Program-made: the position numbers and the translations under genes
Origin: Granulicella sp. 5B5
GTDB lineage: Bacteria; Acidobacteriota; Terriglobia; Terriglobales; Acidobacteriaceae
NCBI RefSeq assembly: GCF_014083945.1
Contig: NZ_CP046444.1
Coordinates: 310,001-374,000 of the forward strand
Direction of reading: 5' to 3'
Length of the DNA: 64,000 nt
In this document: piece after piece, positions 42,066-49,948 of the stretch
How positions within the stretch are numbered: the first letter of the stretch is position 1
Layout: each line of letters begins with the position of its first letter
The notes under the pieces: model-generated
Databases searched by the model: none
Told to the model about the DNA's origin: nothing
What the model saw: only the letters and a program-made list of their open reading frames with translations

Positions 42066-43253
42066 TCAAAGAAGAATATGGTGCGGCAGAATTTGCCGCT
42101 CGCCAGCCACCAGGATGCTCGCCCGCTCCAGCACGTTGCGCAACTCTCTCACATTTCCAGGCCACTCATGCTTCTCCAATAACTCCAGGGCCGCAACGGT
42201 TAGCTTTGCATGAGGACAGAACCTCTTTACGAAGCTCTGCGCCAGCAGCGCAACATCACCGGTCCTGGCACGCAGTGGTGGCAGCTGTATCGGGAAGATC
42301 GCCAGGCGGTAATAGAGGTCTTCGCGAAAGAGCTTCTGCTCCACCAGCGTCTTCAGCGGAGCATTCGTCGCCGCCACCACTCTCACATCGACCTTCAGGT
42401 TGTCCGTGCCGCCAATGCGCTGCACTTCTCCCTGCTCAAGAAACCGGAGGATCTTGCTTTGCAGCGAGAGCGGCATATCGCCGATCTCATCCAGAAACAG
42501 CGTGCCACCATGCGCTGCATGGATGCGCCCAATACGTGATTGCACAGCTCCCGTAAACGCCCCCTTTGTATATCCGAAGAGCTCTGCCTCCAGCAGCGAC
42601 TCGGGAATAGCCGCACAGTTGATCACCACCAGCGGCTTCTTTTCCCGAGGGCTCAGCAGATGCACCGCCTGTGCAATCAAGTCCTTTCCCGTGCCGCTCT
42701 GTCCGGTGATCAACACCGTCGCGTCTCTTCGTGCCACCAGGCGCGTCAACTCATACACTCGTCGCATCGGTTGCGACGTCCCCACAACACCAGGAATCCC
42801 TTCTACCGAACCCGTCTGAATAGTATGCAGGGATGCCTGCTCTGCACTTGATTCTGAAGTGCACTCCTCGCCTTCGTCTTGAAGTAACGCTGCAAGCTCT
42901 GCCGAAAGCGGTGTCGGCGAAGTCGTACCGAGCACGAGCTTCCCCGTATGCTGGTGCAGCGTCATGACCTGTGTATCCGGGAAACGTTCTGCAACCAGCG
43001 CGCTGAACTCGGATGGCTCAAGGTCCGGCAGCAGTGGGTCGAGAAGCAGAAGCTCGCTGGCGCCTTCATGCAGATACTCGAACGCCTCCGCTCCGCTTCC
43101 AGCCTCATTCATCTGCCAGCGGGGGTGCGCCAATCTCTCTCGCAACCGTTGTTGCAATCTTCCATTCGGGCTCACGACCAGCACCGTGATTGCCGGCCCT
43201 TCCATCGGCCTCTGCGCGAGATCGGAACCGTAAGCTATCGAAGCGCATCCCAT
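42066..43253 (-). CDS. FleQ-like AAA+ sigma54 regulator lacking a DNA-binding domain
   Basis: A 395-residue protein. The N-terminal receiver-like domain (21-115) keeps an Asp at the phosphorylation position (72) but has Ser-Pro-Asn (28-30) where the acidic pair should be, as in the degenerate receiver of FleQ. The AAA+ domain has Walker A GQSGTGKD (184-191), GAFTGA, and the R-finger region. The protein ends at QILPHHILL, right after the AAA+ lid, with no Fis-type helix-turn-helix. AAGGAGGA precedes the ATG. Confidence 0.85.
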   Translation of the reverse strand: MGCASIAYGSDLAQRPMEGPAITVLVVSPNGRLQQRLRERLAHPRWQMNEAGSGAEAFEYLHEGASELLLLDPLLPDLEPSEFSALVAERFPDTQVMTLHQHTGKLVLGTTSPTPLSAELAALLQDEGEECTSESSAEQASLHTIQTGSVEGIPGVVGTSQPMRRVYELTRLVARRDATVLITGQSGTGKDLIAQAVHLLSPREKKPLVVINCAAIPESLLEAELFGYTKGAFTGAVQSRIGRIHAAHGGTLFLDEIGDMPLSLQSKILRFLEQGEVQRIGGTDNLKVDVRVVAATNAPLKTLVEQKLFREDLYYRLAIFPIQLPPLRARTGDVALLAQSFVKRFCPHAKLTVAALELLEKHEWPGNVRELRNVLERASILVAGERQILPHHILL

Positions 43254-43306
43254 CGCAAATCCTCCTTATGAGTCCATCGGAACGCAGACTGAGCTCCGTT
43301 GCAGGC

Positions 43307-44056
43307 CTACTCTCCACCAAGCACATAACCCACACCACGCACGGTTCGAATCAGCTTGGGCGCGCCTTCATAGTCCACCTTGTCGCGCACATACTTCATA
43401 TAAACGTCCACGATGTTCGTCGTTGCATCCAGCGGCAGGTTCCATACATCCCGCATCAAGGCAGCGCGCGACACCGCTTTGCCCACGTTCTCCATCAGGT
43501 ACTCAAGAATGGCAAACTCACGCGGTGTCAGATCGATGCGCCTTTCTCCGCGCATCACACGCCGTGCGTCCTTGTTGATCGTCAGGTCGCCAAGGCGCGT
43601 CGTCGTAGCGGTCACAGTCTCCCGCCGCATCAGCCCTCCTAGACGCAACAGCAGCTCCTTATACGAGAACGGCTTGCTCAGGCAATCGTTGGCTCCCCCC
43701 TCCAGTGCCTGTACGCGATCCTCTGCGCGGCTGCGTGCTGTCAGCACCAGCACAGGCACTCGTGGGTGCAGTTGCCGAACACGCATCAGCAACTCCATGC
43801 CATCCATCTTTGGCAGGTTCAAGTCCATGATCATCAGGTCCCAGTGGTCGGCGCCCAGTTCGTTCAGGGCAACTTCGGCGTCATGGGCCGTTGTGGCGGA
43901 GCAGTTGTTCCGCTCCAGCTCACGGCGCAGGAAGCGTGCCAGCGCCACATCGTCTTCGACAATCAGTACATGCTTCAGCCCAACAGTCGAAGCCATACCA
44001 GGCATTGAGGGAATGTTTTGCGCCGCGGCAAGAGAAGAGTCCTGTAGTTCAACCAT
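43307..44056 (-). CDS. OmpR/PhoB-family response regulator
   Basis: A 249-residue regulator. The receiver domain (about 28-140) has the EDD acidic cluster, DLMIMDLNLPKMDG and the KPF switch Lys; the winged-helix output domain contains LTPREFAILEYLMENVGKAVSR and ends RTVRGVGYVL. No kinase gene adjoins it. It lies between motAB and the FleQ-like gene, so it may connect an environmental signal to motility. The start is uncertain: no good ribosome site precedes the ATG at 44056, and another Met is at residue 21. Confidence 0.85.
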   Translation of the reverse strand: MVELQDSSLAAAQNIPSMPGMASTVGLKHVLIVEDDVALARFLRRELERNNCSATTAHDAEVALNELGADHWDLMIMDLNLPKMDGMELLMRVRQLHPRVPVLVLTARSRAEDRVQALEGGANDCLSKPFSYKELLLRLGGLMRRETVTATTTRLGDLTINKDARRVMRGERRIDLTPREFAILEYLMENVGKAVSRAALMRDVWNLPLDATTNIVDVYMKYVRDKVDYEGAPKLIRTVRGVGYVLGGE

Positions 44057-44265
44057 GTCGAAATAGGCCTTTCGTCCTGTGTTACTCGTAACCTACTACG
44101 GGACGAAAACGTTTCTCACACAGAAATTTTGTTTTGGACGGAATGAGGAAACTCCCTCGGAGCAAAGTTGCAAATCGGGAAACGCATAGGCTCGATCCAT
44201 GACGTGCTCGTCGCGGCAACAGCGCAGAACCATCTTCCATGTTCTAGTCTCAAGGCCTCTCGGGC

Positions 44266-45063
44266 TTACTTCTTCACCACTGCCGCATCCGGTTTCGGAA
44301 CAGAATGCGCCTCGTCCAGCAACAGAGGTAGCTGCTTACCGTTCTTCTCCATATACTGCACAATCACCGACACACGTCGGTTCGAGGGATCGAACGGTTG
44401 ATCCGGGTGGCGCAGTTGCCGGTCCGCATACCCTCGTACCTGCGTCACCTGCTCACCTCGCAGGCCACTCGCCTCCATCAGACGTCGCGCCATGTTCGCT
44501 CTGTCGGAGGAAAGCTCCCAGTTGCTGTATCCTCCCGCAGCCGCATACGGCTTCGCATCCGTATGCCCCTCAATCGATATCTGGTTCGGCAGCTTGCCAA
44601 TGTCCACGGACAGCACCTTCAGCACATCCACCAGTGGCGGCTTCGGCTCAGCGCTTCCGTTCTCGAAGAACGTTCCCTTCGCATCCTCGAGCAGTTCAAT
44701 GCGCAGCCCCTCGGGCGTCATTACAAACTCAACGTGCTTCTCCAGCTTGTCGAAACCGGGCATCTTCCGCAGAGATGCGAGGATCGCGTCCTTCAACCGG
44801 GTCATGTCCTCTTTCTTCGTGACCTTAGCATCGCCCGCTCCCCCAAACGATGTTCCCCTCTTCTCCGCCGTGCCATGCGGGTCGCGGAAGTACCCGCCTA
44901 CTGCATTCTGGATCGGCTTACTGCTGTCTAGCAGCCACAGCACGATGAACAGCGCCATCATCGCCGTCACAAAGTCGGCATAGGCTACCTTCCACGCGCC
45001 TCCGTGGTGGGTGGCATGCCTGCCTTTCTTCTTGATAACAATCATCTGCTCGTCGTTCGCCAA
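44266..45063 (-). CDS. motB: Flagellar stator protein MotB
   Basis: A 265-residue stator B subunit of the E. coli type: KKKGRHATHHGGAWKVAYADFVTAMMALFIVLWLL contains the membrane helix and the proton-binding Asp30. The C-terminal OmpA-like domain has SIEGHTDAKPY and NRRVSVIVQY. The start is a TTG with GGAGG six bases upstream. It follows motA by 12 bases. This is the second stator pair of the window. Confidence 0.93.
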   Translation of the reverse strand: MANDEQMIVIKKKGRHATHHGGAWKVAYADFVTAMMALFIVLWLLDSSKPIQNAVGGYFRDPHGTAEKRGTSFGGAGDAKVTKKEDMTRLKDAILASLRKMPGFDKLEKHVEFVMTPEGLRIELLEDAKGTFFENGSAEPKPPLVDVLKVLSVDIGKLPNQISIEGHTDAKPYAAAGGYSNWELSSDRANMARRLMEASGLRGEQVTQVRGYADRQLRHPDQPFDPSNRRVSVIVQYMEKNGKQLPLLLDEAHSVPKPDAAVVKK

Positions 45064-45075
45064 ACCATCGCCTCC

Positions 45076-45960
45076 TTACGCTGCCTGCGCAATCGGCGTC
45101 GCATCGCCGCTTCTATCGCGGCATGCCTTCTCCACCTCGGCAAAGCTCGGCCGCACATGCCCCGGGATAGCGCGCCGCCCCATCTCCACCGCCATAATCG
45201 GCGAGGTCCCCTTGATGAACGCCAACAGGATCACACGCAGCATCGCATAATAGCTATGCTCTTCGTCCACAATCTTCGACATGTTCGCCGCCAGCGGCCC
45301 CACCAAGCCGTAGCACAGCAGTATCCCCAGGAACGTCCCCACCAGCGCGGCTGCAACCTTCTTTCCAATCTCCTCAGGCGGGCCGCCCAGCGACCCCATC
45401 GTCACCACGATGCCCAGCACCGCCGCCACAATGCCCAGTCCCGGCAACGCATCCGCCATGCTCGTCAGCGCCAGGTTCGGCAACGACGCCCCATGATGAT
45501 GCACCTCCATATCCAGATCCATCATCTGGTCCACATCGAACGCGTTCACGCCGCCCGTAATGCCCATCCGCAGCGTGTCGCACACAAAGTCGCGCACATG
45601 GTGGTCCTTCACAAACGCTGGATACTTCGCGAAGATCGGGCTCTTCTCCGGCTCTTCCACGTCCGCCTCAATGGCCACCGCTCCTTCCTTGCGCGCCTTC
45701 GAAAGCACATCGAACATCATCTTCAGTGTCTCGGTATAGCGCTTCTTCGAGTACGGCGAGCCCTTCAGGCACCCCATCAGCCCCGCCACGATCTTCTTCA
45801 GAATGTGCATCGGATTGGCCGTCAACACCGTGCCGACCGCCGCGCCGCCGATCGTCACCAGTTCCGAAGGCTGTAACAGGACCGGCAGCTTTCCCTTCTC
45901 CATCAGGAAGCCCGTAATCACACATCCAAAGACAACCAGAATCCCAACGATCGAAAACAT
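45076..45960 (-). CDS. motA: Flagellar stator protein MotA
   Basis: A 294-residue E. coli-type MotA. It starts MFSIVGILVVFGCVITGFLMEKGKLPVLLQPSELVTIGGAA and has the large cytoplasmic loop, then LPGLGIVAAVLGIVVTMGSLGGPPEEIGKKVAAALVGTFLGILLCYGLVGPLA with the conserved Pro residues of the third and fourth helices. It forms the proton channel with MotB. It is the promoter-proximal gene of the flagellar locus; no flagellar promoter could be read with confidence upstream. Confidence 0.95.
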   Translation of the reverse strand: MFSIVGILVVFGCVITGFLMEKGKLPVLLQPSELVTIGGAAVGTVLTANPMHILKKIVAGLMGCLKGSPYSKKRYTETLKMMFDVLSKARKEGAVAIEADVEEPEKSPIFAKYPAFVKDHHVRDFVCDTLRMGITGGVNAFDVDQMMDLDMEVHHHGASLPNLALTSMADALPGLGIVAAVLGIVVTMGSLGGPPEEIGKKVAAALVGTFLGILLCYGLVGPLAANMSKIVDEEHSYYAMLRVILLAFIKGTSPIMAVEMGRRAIPGHVRPSFAEVEKACRDRSGDATPIAQAA

Positions 45961-46500
45961 CGGCAGCCCATTTCTGTCTCAAGGTGCCTCTGCTGGAGAC
46001 ACGCTCCCGCCAGGCGCCGCACAACGCGGCACAGCCCTCATCGGCAGACTGCTATCGAAACTGTAGGGCTCAACCTTCGCCTTGCTCTCCGTAACGCCGG
46101 TCCGGAAAGTCGCAACCCAATGCCGCAGCGCCTTATCGGTCTACCACTGCCCGTCAGGATGCCCCCTGTTGCGAACGGTTTCCCAAATGCAATAAATTAC
46201 GTGATTCAAAATTTCTGTGGGAAAAATCACTTTTTTCGCCCGAAACCCAACACTGCGGATGAATTTCGCGTTACCGTGGAACTACGCAAACGATTTGTGG
46301 GGTTCGTCTCCTGCCGTATCTGGCGAAGATCGAACAGAAAACCTCTAATCGCTCTTGAGATCGCAACACACGGCCGCGACGCCCCTGTGTTCAGTCTCGG
46401 CAGTGAACGCTTCCTGCTGATTGAGTGAACATCCGTCCGGGCTTCCTATCCGCACCACGCCCTTTACAACCTGCACCCGTAGTTAAGAGGAGAAAACCGT
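45961..46500. other. 540-base gap between divergent motA and aminotransferase genes
   Basis: Both flanking genes point away, so promoters for each must lie here. Apart from a + strand hairpin/T-run (46201-46236) and the AAGAGGAGA ribosome site before 46501, I see little. The AT-rich core (46190-46260) is the best place for promoters. A 102-codon open frame at 46120-46428 shows no family resemblance and a poor start context, and I do not call it a gene. Confidence 0.5.
46201..46236 (+). terminator. Terminator-like hairpin in the motA-aminotransferase gap
   Basis: GTGATT (46201-46206) pairs with AATCAC (46225-46230) and TTTC with GAAA inside, leaving a 5-base bulge; six T follow directly. It has the form of a rho-independent terminator, but no + strand gene precedes it. 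It may end a short untranslated transcript or be part of an attenuator. Confidence 0.4.
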
Positions 46501-47772
46501 ATGAGCAATGACCTCACGAACTGTAGTGTCAATGGAGTATCGCGCCGCTCGTTTCTGCGTACTCTAGGAGCAGCCAGCGCGGCTGCGGCAGCTCTGCCCG
46601 CCACCGGCGCCTTCGCCCAGCAGAAAGCGAACCCGGCTCCCTCGATGGGTGGTCGTCGCGGCGGCTTCGGCTCAGACATGGGCGAGATGCGCGTCCTCAA
46701 CCCCGACACCGTCATCATCAGCTCCAACGAGAACCCGCTCGGCCCCGCGACCTCTTCACTCGATGCCCTCATCAAGACCGCCAGCATGGGCGGTCGTTAT
46801 CACCAGGAGGAGGCCGCCAAGACCACCGCCGTCTACAACGACCTCTTCGGTCTCAAGCGCGGCTACACCGCCCTCGGGCCCGGTTCGGGCGGCCTGCTCG
46901 ACCTCGCCCTCATGTCCAACCTCGGCCCGGACAAGCCACTCGTCTACGGCGACCCCAGCTATGAACAGGGCCCCCGCGCAGCCGACACCATGGGCGCGCC
47001 CAAGTTCCCCGTCAAGCTCACCCCCACCTACGCGCATGACGTCAAGGCGATGCTCGCGGCACACCCCTCGCCCGGCGCCTACTACATCGTCAACCCCAAC
47101 AACCCCACCGGCACCATGACCCCGCGCGCCGACATCCTCTGGCTGCTCAAGAACAAGCCCAAGGGTTCGGTCGTCATCGTCGACGAGGCCTACTTCCACT
47201 TCTCCAACGACGAGTCGGTCCTCGACCAGGTCGCCGCCGATCAGGACATCATCGTCCTCCGCACGTTCTCCAAGATCTACGGCATGGCAGGCCTACGCGC
47301 CGGCTTCGCCGCGGGTCGTCCGGATCTGCTCCGCAAGTTCACCACCGTCGCTCCCCCGGCCCGCAGCCTGGCGAGCATCTCCATCACCAGCGCCGCCGCA
47401 GCCCGCGCCGGCATGCTCGACAAGGACCTCATCCCCACCCGCAAGAAGATCAACGCGGACAACCGGGCCGAGTCCCTCGAGTTCCTCACCAAGAAGGGCT
47501 ACACCATCATCCCCGGCTCGCAGGCGAACTTCTTCATGGTCGACGTCAAGCGTCCCGGCCATGAGTTCCAGCAGGCCATGCTCAAGGAAAACGTCGCCAT
47601 CGGCCGCACCTGGTCGGCGATGCCCACCTACGTCCGCGTCACCGTCGGCACCAAGGAGGAGATGGCCAAGTTCCAGACCGCCTTCGTCAAGTGCATGGAC
47701 ATGCCCACCTCCACCACCGCCGAGCTCTACATCCCCGAGCACCACATCCCCACCGAGCTCTACCGCGGCTAA
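46501..47772 (+). CDS. Tat-exported HisC-like PLP aminotransferase
   Basis: A 423-residue fold-type I aminotransferase. The N-terminus carries SRRSFLR (14-20) and an Ala-rich hydrophobic stretch ending AFAQ, a twin-arginine signal, so it should fold with its cofactor in the cytoplasm and act in the periplasm. The catalytic features are complete: SSNENPLGP, NPNNPTG (198-204), VDEAYFHF and the PLP Lys258 in TFSKIYGMAGLRAG. It resembles histidinol-phosphate aminotransferase, but the export signal argues against histidine synthesis. AAGAGGAGA precedes the ATG; a strong terminator follows. Confidence 0.85.
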   Translation: MSNDLTNCSVNGVSRRSFLRTLGAASAAAAALPATGAFAQQKANPAPSMGGRRGGFGSDMGEMRVLNPDTVIISSNENPLGPATSSLDALIKTASMGGRYHQEEAAKTTAVYNDLFGLKRGYTALGPGSGGLLDLALMSNLGPDKPLVYGDPSYEQGPRAADTMGAPKFPVKLTPTYAHDVKAMLAAHPSPGAYYIVNPNNPTGTMTPRADILWLLKNKPKGSVVIVDEAYFHFSNDESVLDQVAADQDIIVLRTFSKIYGMAGLRAGFAAGRPDLLRKFTTVAPPARSLASISITSAAAARAGMLDKDLIPTRKKINADNRAESLEFLTKKGYTIIPGSQANFFMVDVKRPGHEFQQAMLKENVAIGRTWSAMPTYVRVTVGTKEEMAKFQTAFVKCMDMPTSTTAELYIPEHHIPTELYRG

Positions 47773-47794
47773 CTCCCCGCTTCCGCTCTCACCC

Positions 47795-47822
47795 AAAAGC
47801 CCCGGCGCAAGCCGGGGCTTTT
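47795..47822 (+). terminator. Terminator after the aminotransferase gene
   Basis: AAAAGCCCCGGC, loop GCAA, GCCGGGGCTTTT. A perfect 12-base inverted repeat with a GNRA-type loop and flanking A/T runs, so it can work on both strands. Confidence 0.88.
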
Positions 47823-47864
47823 GCTCTTCCCTATCCGCTGTCCCCTATCCGCTATCCTCTCTCC

Positions 47865-48140
47865 ATGCTCATCGAGCTCGACAAGCACACCCGCACCGAA
47901 GCCATCGCCTCCCTCCAGCGTTACGCCGAAGAGAACCTCTCCGAGCCGCTCGGCACCCTGCCGGCCACGCTGCTGCTCGACTACTTCCTCGAAGAGATCG
48001 GCCCCGCCATCTACAACCAGGCCATCGCGGACGCCCAAACCCGCATCCTGCAGCGCACCTCCGACCTCGCCGGCGAGCTCTTCACCGACCCCTTCACCTA
48101 CTGGCAAAAGAAAGCGGCCAAGAACCGCACCAAAAAGTAG
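47865..48140 (+). CDS. DUF2164 family protein
   Basis: A 91-residue cytoplasmic protein. The pattern I.L.K..R..AIASLQRYAEENLSEPLG.L.A..LLDYFLEEIGPAIYNQAI.DAQ matches the DUF2164 family of unknown function. The ATG is preceded by a CT-rich repeat rather than a clear ribosome site (CTCTCTCC), so expression may start from a short leader. The C-terminus is Lys-rich. Confidence 0.8.
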   Translation: MLIELDKHTRTEAIASLQRYAEENLSEPLGTLPATLLLDYFLEEIGPAIYNQAIADAQTRILQRTSDLAGELFTDPFTYWQKKAAKNRTKK

Positions 48141-48182
48141 TCGCCGAACGCAAAAAGAAGTAGCCCACTCCCGCTTACCACT

Positions 48183-48210
48183 ACTCCCTATTCCCCACTC
48201 CCTATTCCCT
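48183..48210. repeat. Two tandem copies of a 14-base CCCTATTCC repeat
   Basis: ACTCCCTATTCCCC (48183-48196) followed by ACTCCCTATTCCCT (48197-48210), adjoining the tRNA 3' end. Similar CCCTATCCGCT units occur twice at about 47829-47852. Short slipped-strand repeats in spacers; no coding role. Confidence 0.6.
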
Positions 48211-48216
48211 GCTTTC

Positions 48217-48294
48217 TGGCGTCCCCGACGGGATTCGAACCGCGTGTTTACGCCATGAGTGTGGCGTCGTCCTGGGCCGCTGGACGACGGGGAC
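48217..48294 (-). tRNA. tRNA-Glu-like gene with 8-nt anticodon loop
   Basis: Read on the minus strand: acceptor GTCCCCG pairs with CGGGGAC, discriminator G and encoded CCA; the D-arm GTCCAGCGGCCCAGGAC is that of tRNA-Glu. The anticodon stem ACGCC/GGCGT encloses eight bases (ACACTCAT) instead of seven, with A before the presumed CTC anticodon where U33 is expected. The T-arm has an extra C (ACGCGG before TTCGAAT). The body is 75 bases, two longer than usual. It may be a rare isoacceptor with unusual decoding or a decaying copy; a standard Glu tRNA must exist elsewhere. Confidence 0.7.
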
Positions 48295-48375
48295 GCAAAT
48301 GGAAGAAGGAGGCGGAGCCGCCACGAAAGCAGCCGCTCCCACCTCCTCCATTCTACCTTCATCGAACGATCGCGC

Positions 48376-49692
48376 TTAGAACAGCCGCCGGTTCAACAGG
48401 TTCTCCAGCTTCTCCTGCTTGCCCGACCTTGGCTTAGGGTTCACACCCTTCGCCAGCGTCGTCTCCGAGATCTGCTCCAGCGACAGCTTGCCCTCCAGCA
48501 TCGCCTTCGCCTCGGGGGTATTCCATCCGGCATAGCGCTCAGCGACGGCAGCCTTCAGCTCACCCTTCTCCACCAGCGCAGCCGCATTCAAAAACGCCCG
48601 CGCGCACAGGTCAACCGCCCCCACATGCGCATGGACAAGGTCCTCCGCATCAATCGACTGCCGCCGAATCTTCGCGTCGAAGTTCATCCCGCCCTTGCCC
48701 AGTCCGCCACCTAGAATCACCTGGTACAGCGCGAGTGTCATCGCCTGCAGGTCGTTCGGGAACTGGTCCGTGTCCCAGCCCAGCAGCGGATCGCCGCGGT
48801 TCACATCCAGCGACCCCAGCACACCCAGCATCGCCGCCGTGGCAATCTCATGCTCAAAGCTGTGCCCTGCCAGCAGCGCATGGTTGGCTTCGAGGTTCAA
48901 CTTCACCTCGTTCTCCAACCCATACTTCTTCAGGAAGCCGTACACCGTCGCCGCATCGAAGTCATACTGGTGCGCGGTCGGCTCCTTCGGCTTCGGCTCA
49001 ATCAGGATCTGCCCCTCAAAACCGATCTTGTGCTTGTACTCCACCACAAGCGTCAGAAACCGGCCCATCTGGTCCAGCTCATGCCCCATGTCGGTGTTCA
49101 GCAGCGTCTCATAACCCTCGCGCCCGCCCCACAACACATAGTTGCTGCCGCCAAGCTGCTTAGTCGCATCCATGCAGTGCTTCACCGTCGTCGCGCTATA
49201 GGCGAAGACATCCGGGTCAGGGTTCGTCGCCGCGCCGGACATAAACCGCGGGTGCGAGAACAGGTTCGCCGTCCCCCACAGCAGCTTCGCCTTGCTGCCT
49301 TCCATCTTCTTCGCCAGGTACTCCACCATCGCCTCAAAGTTCTTCAGCGACTCCTTCAGGTCCGCCCCCTCCGGCGCGATGTCCCGGTCATGGAACGTAT
49401 AGAACGGCAGACCCAGCACGCGGAACAGCTCAAACGCCGCATCGGCCTTCTCGCGCGCGCCTTCCATCGCATCCGCGCGAGTCATCCACGGCCGTACGAT
49501 TGTCGGCGCGCCAAACGGATCGCTCCCATTCATCGCCAGGCTGTGCCAGTACGCCACCGCAAAGCGCAGGTGCTCGCTCAGCGGCTTGCCCAGCACCATC
49601 TGCTCTGCGTTGTACCAGCGATACGCTAACGCTTTATCGCTGTCCCGGCCCTCAAACCGTACAGTCTCCAGCTCACTGAAAAATGCCGCCAT
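48376..49692 (-). CDS. xylA: Xylose isomerase
   Basis: A 438-residue class II xylose isomerase (xylose to xylulose; metal-dependent, cytoplasmic). Seen: [16 protein letters not shown] active site (here [12 protein letters not shown]) with the catalytic His/Asp, [27 protein letters not shown] with metal ligands, [18 protein letters not shown] and [20 protein letters not shown]. The ATG at 49692 follows GAGGAC. It is divergent from a ROK regulator gene, with an inverted repeat between. No xylulokinase gene is in view. Confidence 0.97.
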   Translation of the reverse strand: MAAFFSELETVRFEGRDSDKALAYRWYNAEQMVLGKPLSEHLRFAVAYWHSLAMNGSDPFGAPTIVRPWMTRADAMEGAREKADAAFELFRVLGLPFYTFHDRDIAPEGADLKESLKNFEAMVEYLAKKMEGSKAKLLWGTANLFSHPRFMSGAATNPDPDVFAYSATTVKHCMDATKQLGGSNYVLWGGREGYETLLNTDMGHELDQMGRFLTLVVEYKHKIGFEGQILIEPKPKEPTAHQYDFDAATVYGFLKKYGLENEVKLNLEANHALLAGHSFEHEIATAAMLGVLGSLDVNRGDPLLGWDTDQFPNDLQAMTLALYQVILGGGLGKGGMNFDAKIRRQSIDAEDLVHAHVGAVDLCARAFLNAAALVEKGELKAAVAERYAGWNTPEAKAMLEGKLSLEQISETTLAKGVNPKPRSGKQEKLENLLNRRLF

Positions 49693-49765
49693 CGTCCTCT
49701 TCCCTCTCCACATCCCGGCAACGATGAAGCACTGTTTCTGCCAGCCTCACCGTTCGCGAGAATAC

Positions 49766-49788
49766 GTTTCGATTTTCTTCAACGAAAC
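49766..49788. promoter_or_regulatory. Inverted repeat, candidate ROK (XylR) operator
   Basis: GTTTCG (49766-49771), 11 bases, CGAAAC (49783-49788), 74 bases upstream of xylA and within the xylA/ROK divergent region. A second inverted repeat AGATAC-N14-GTATCT lies at 49851-49876 nearer the ROK gene. Either could be the repressor site; the first is AT-rich and closer to xylA. Confidence 0.5.
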
Positions 49789-49948
49789 AACTATATCAGT
49801 GCTTCGCAAATTCCCTTCCTTATCAGTGGAAAACACCTAACTTCCCATTCAGATACGCATCAGAGAGGGTGTATCTTTGGACTTACACCGATTTCGGCAT
49901 CCATCAGCGACCCGTCAGGTTCTGACCCACTGCCCTAACCATCGCCCT

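Noticed and set aside
46017-46045. Sigma28 site before motA (GCCGATGA on minus strand)
   Set aside because: The -10 is acceptable but the -35 (ACAG) does not match TAAA; too weak to list as a feature.
46120-46428. 102-codon + strand open frame
   Set aside because: No family resemblance, no ribosome site, overlaps a terminator-like hairpin; residue pattern looks like random GC-rich translation.
47000-47800. Long antisense ORFs opposite the aminotransferase gene
   Set aside because: Shadow frames produced by strong GC bias at third positions; low-complexity Gly/Val/Asp composition.
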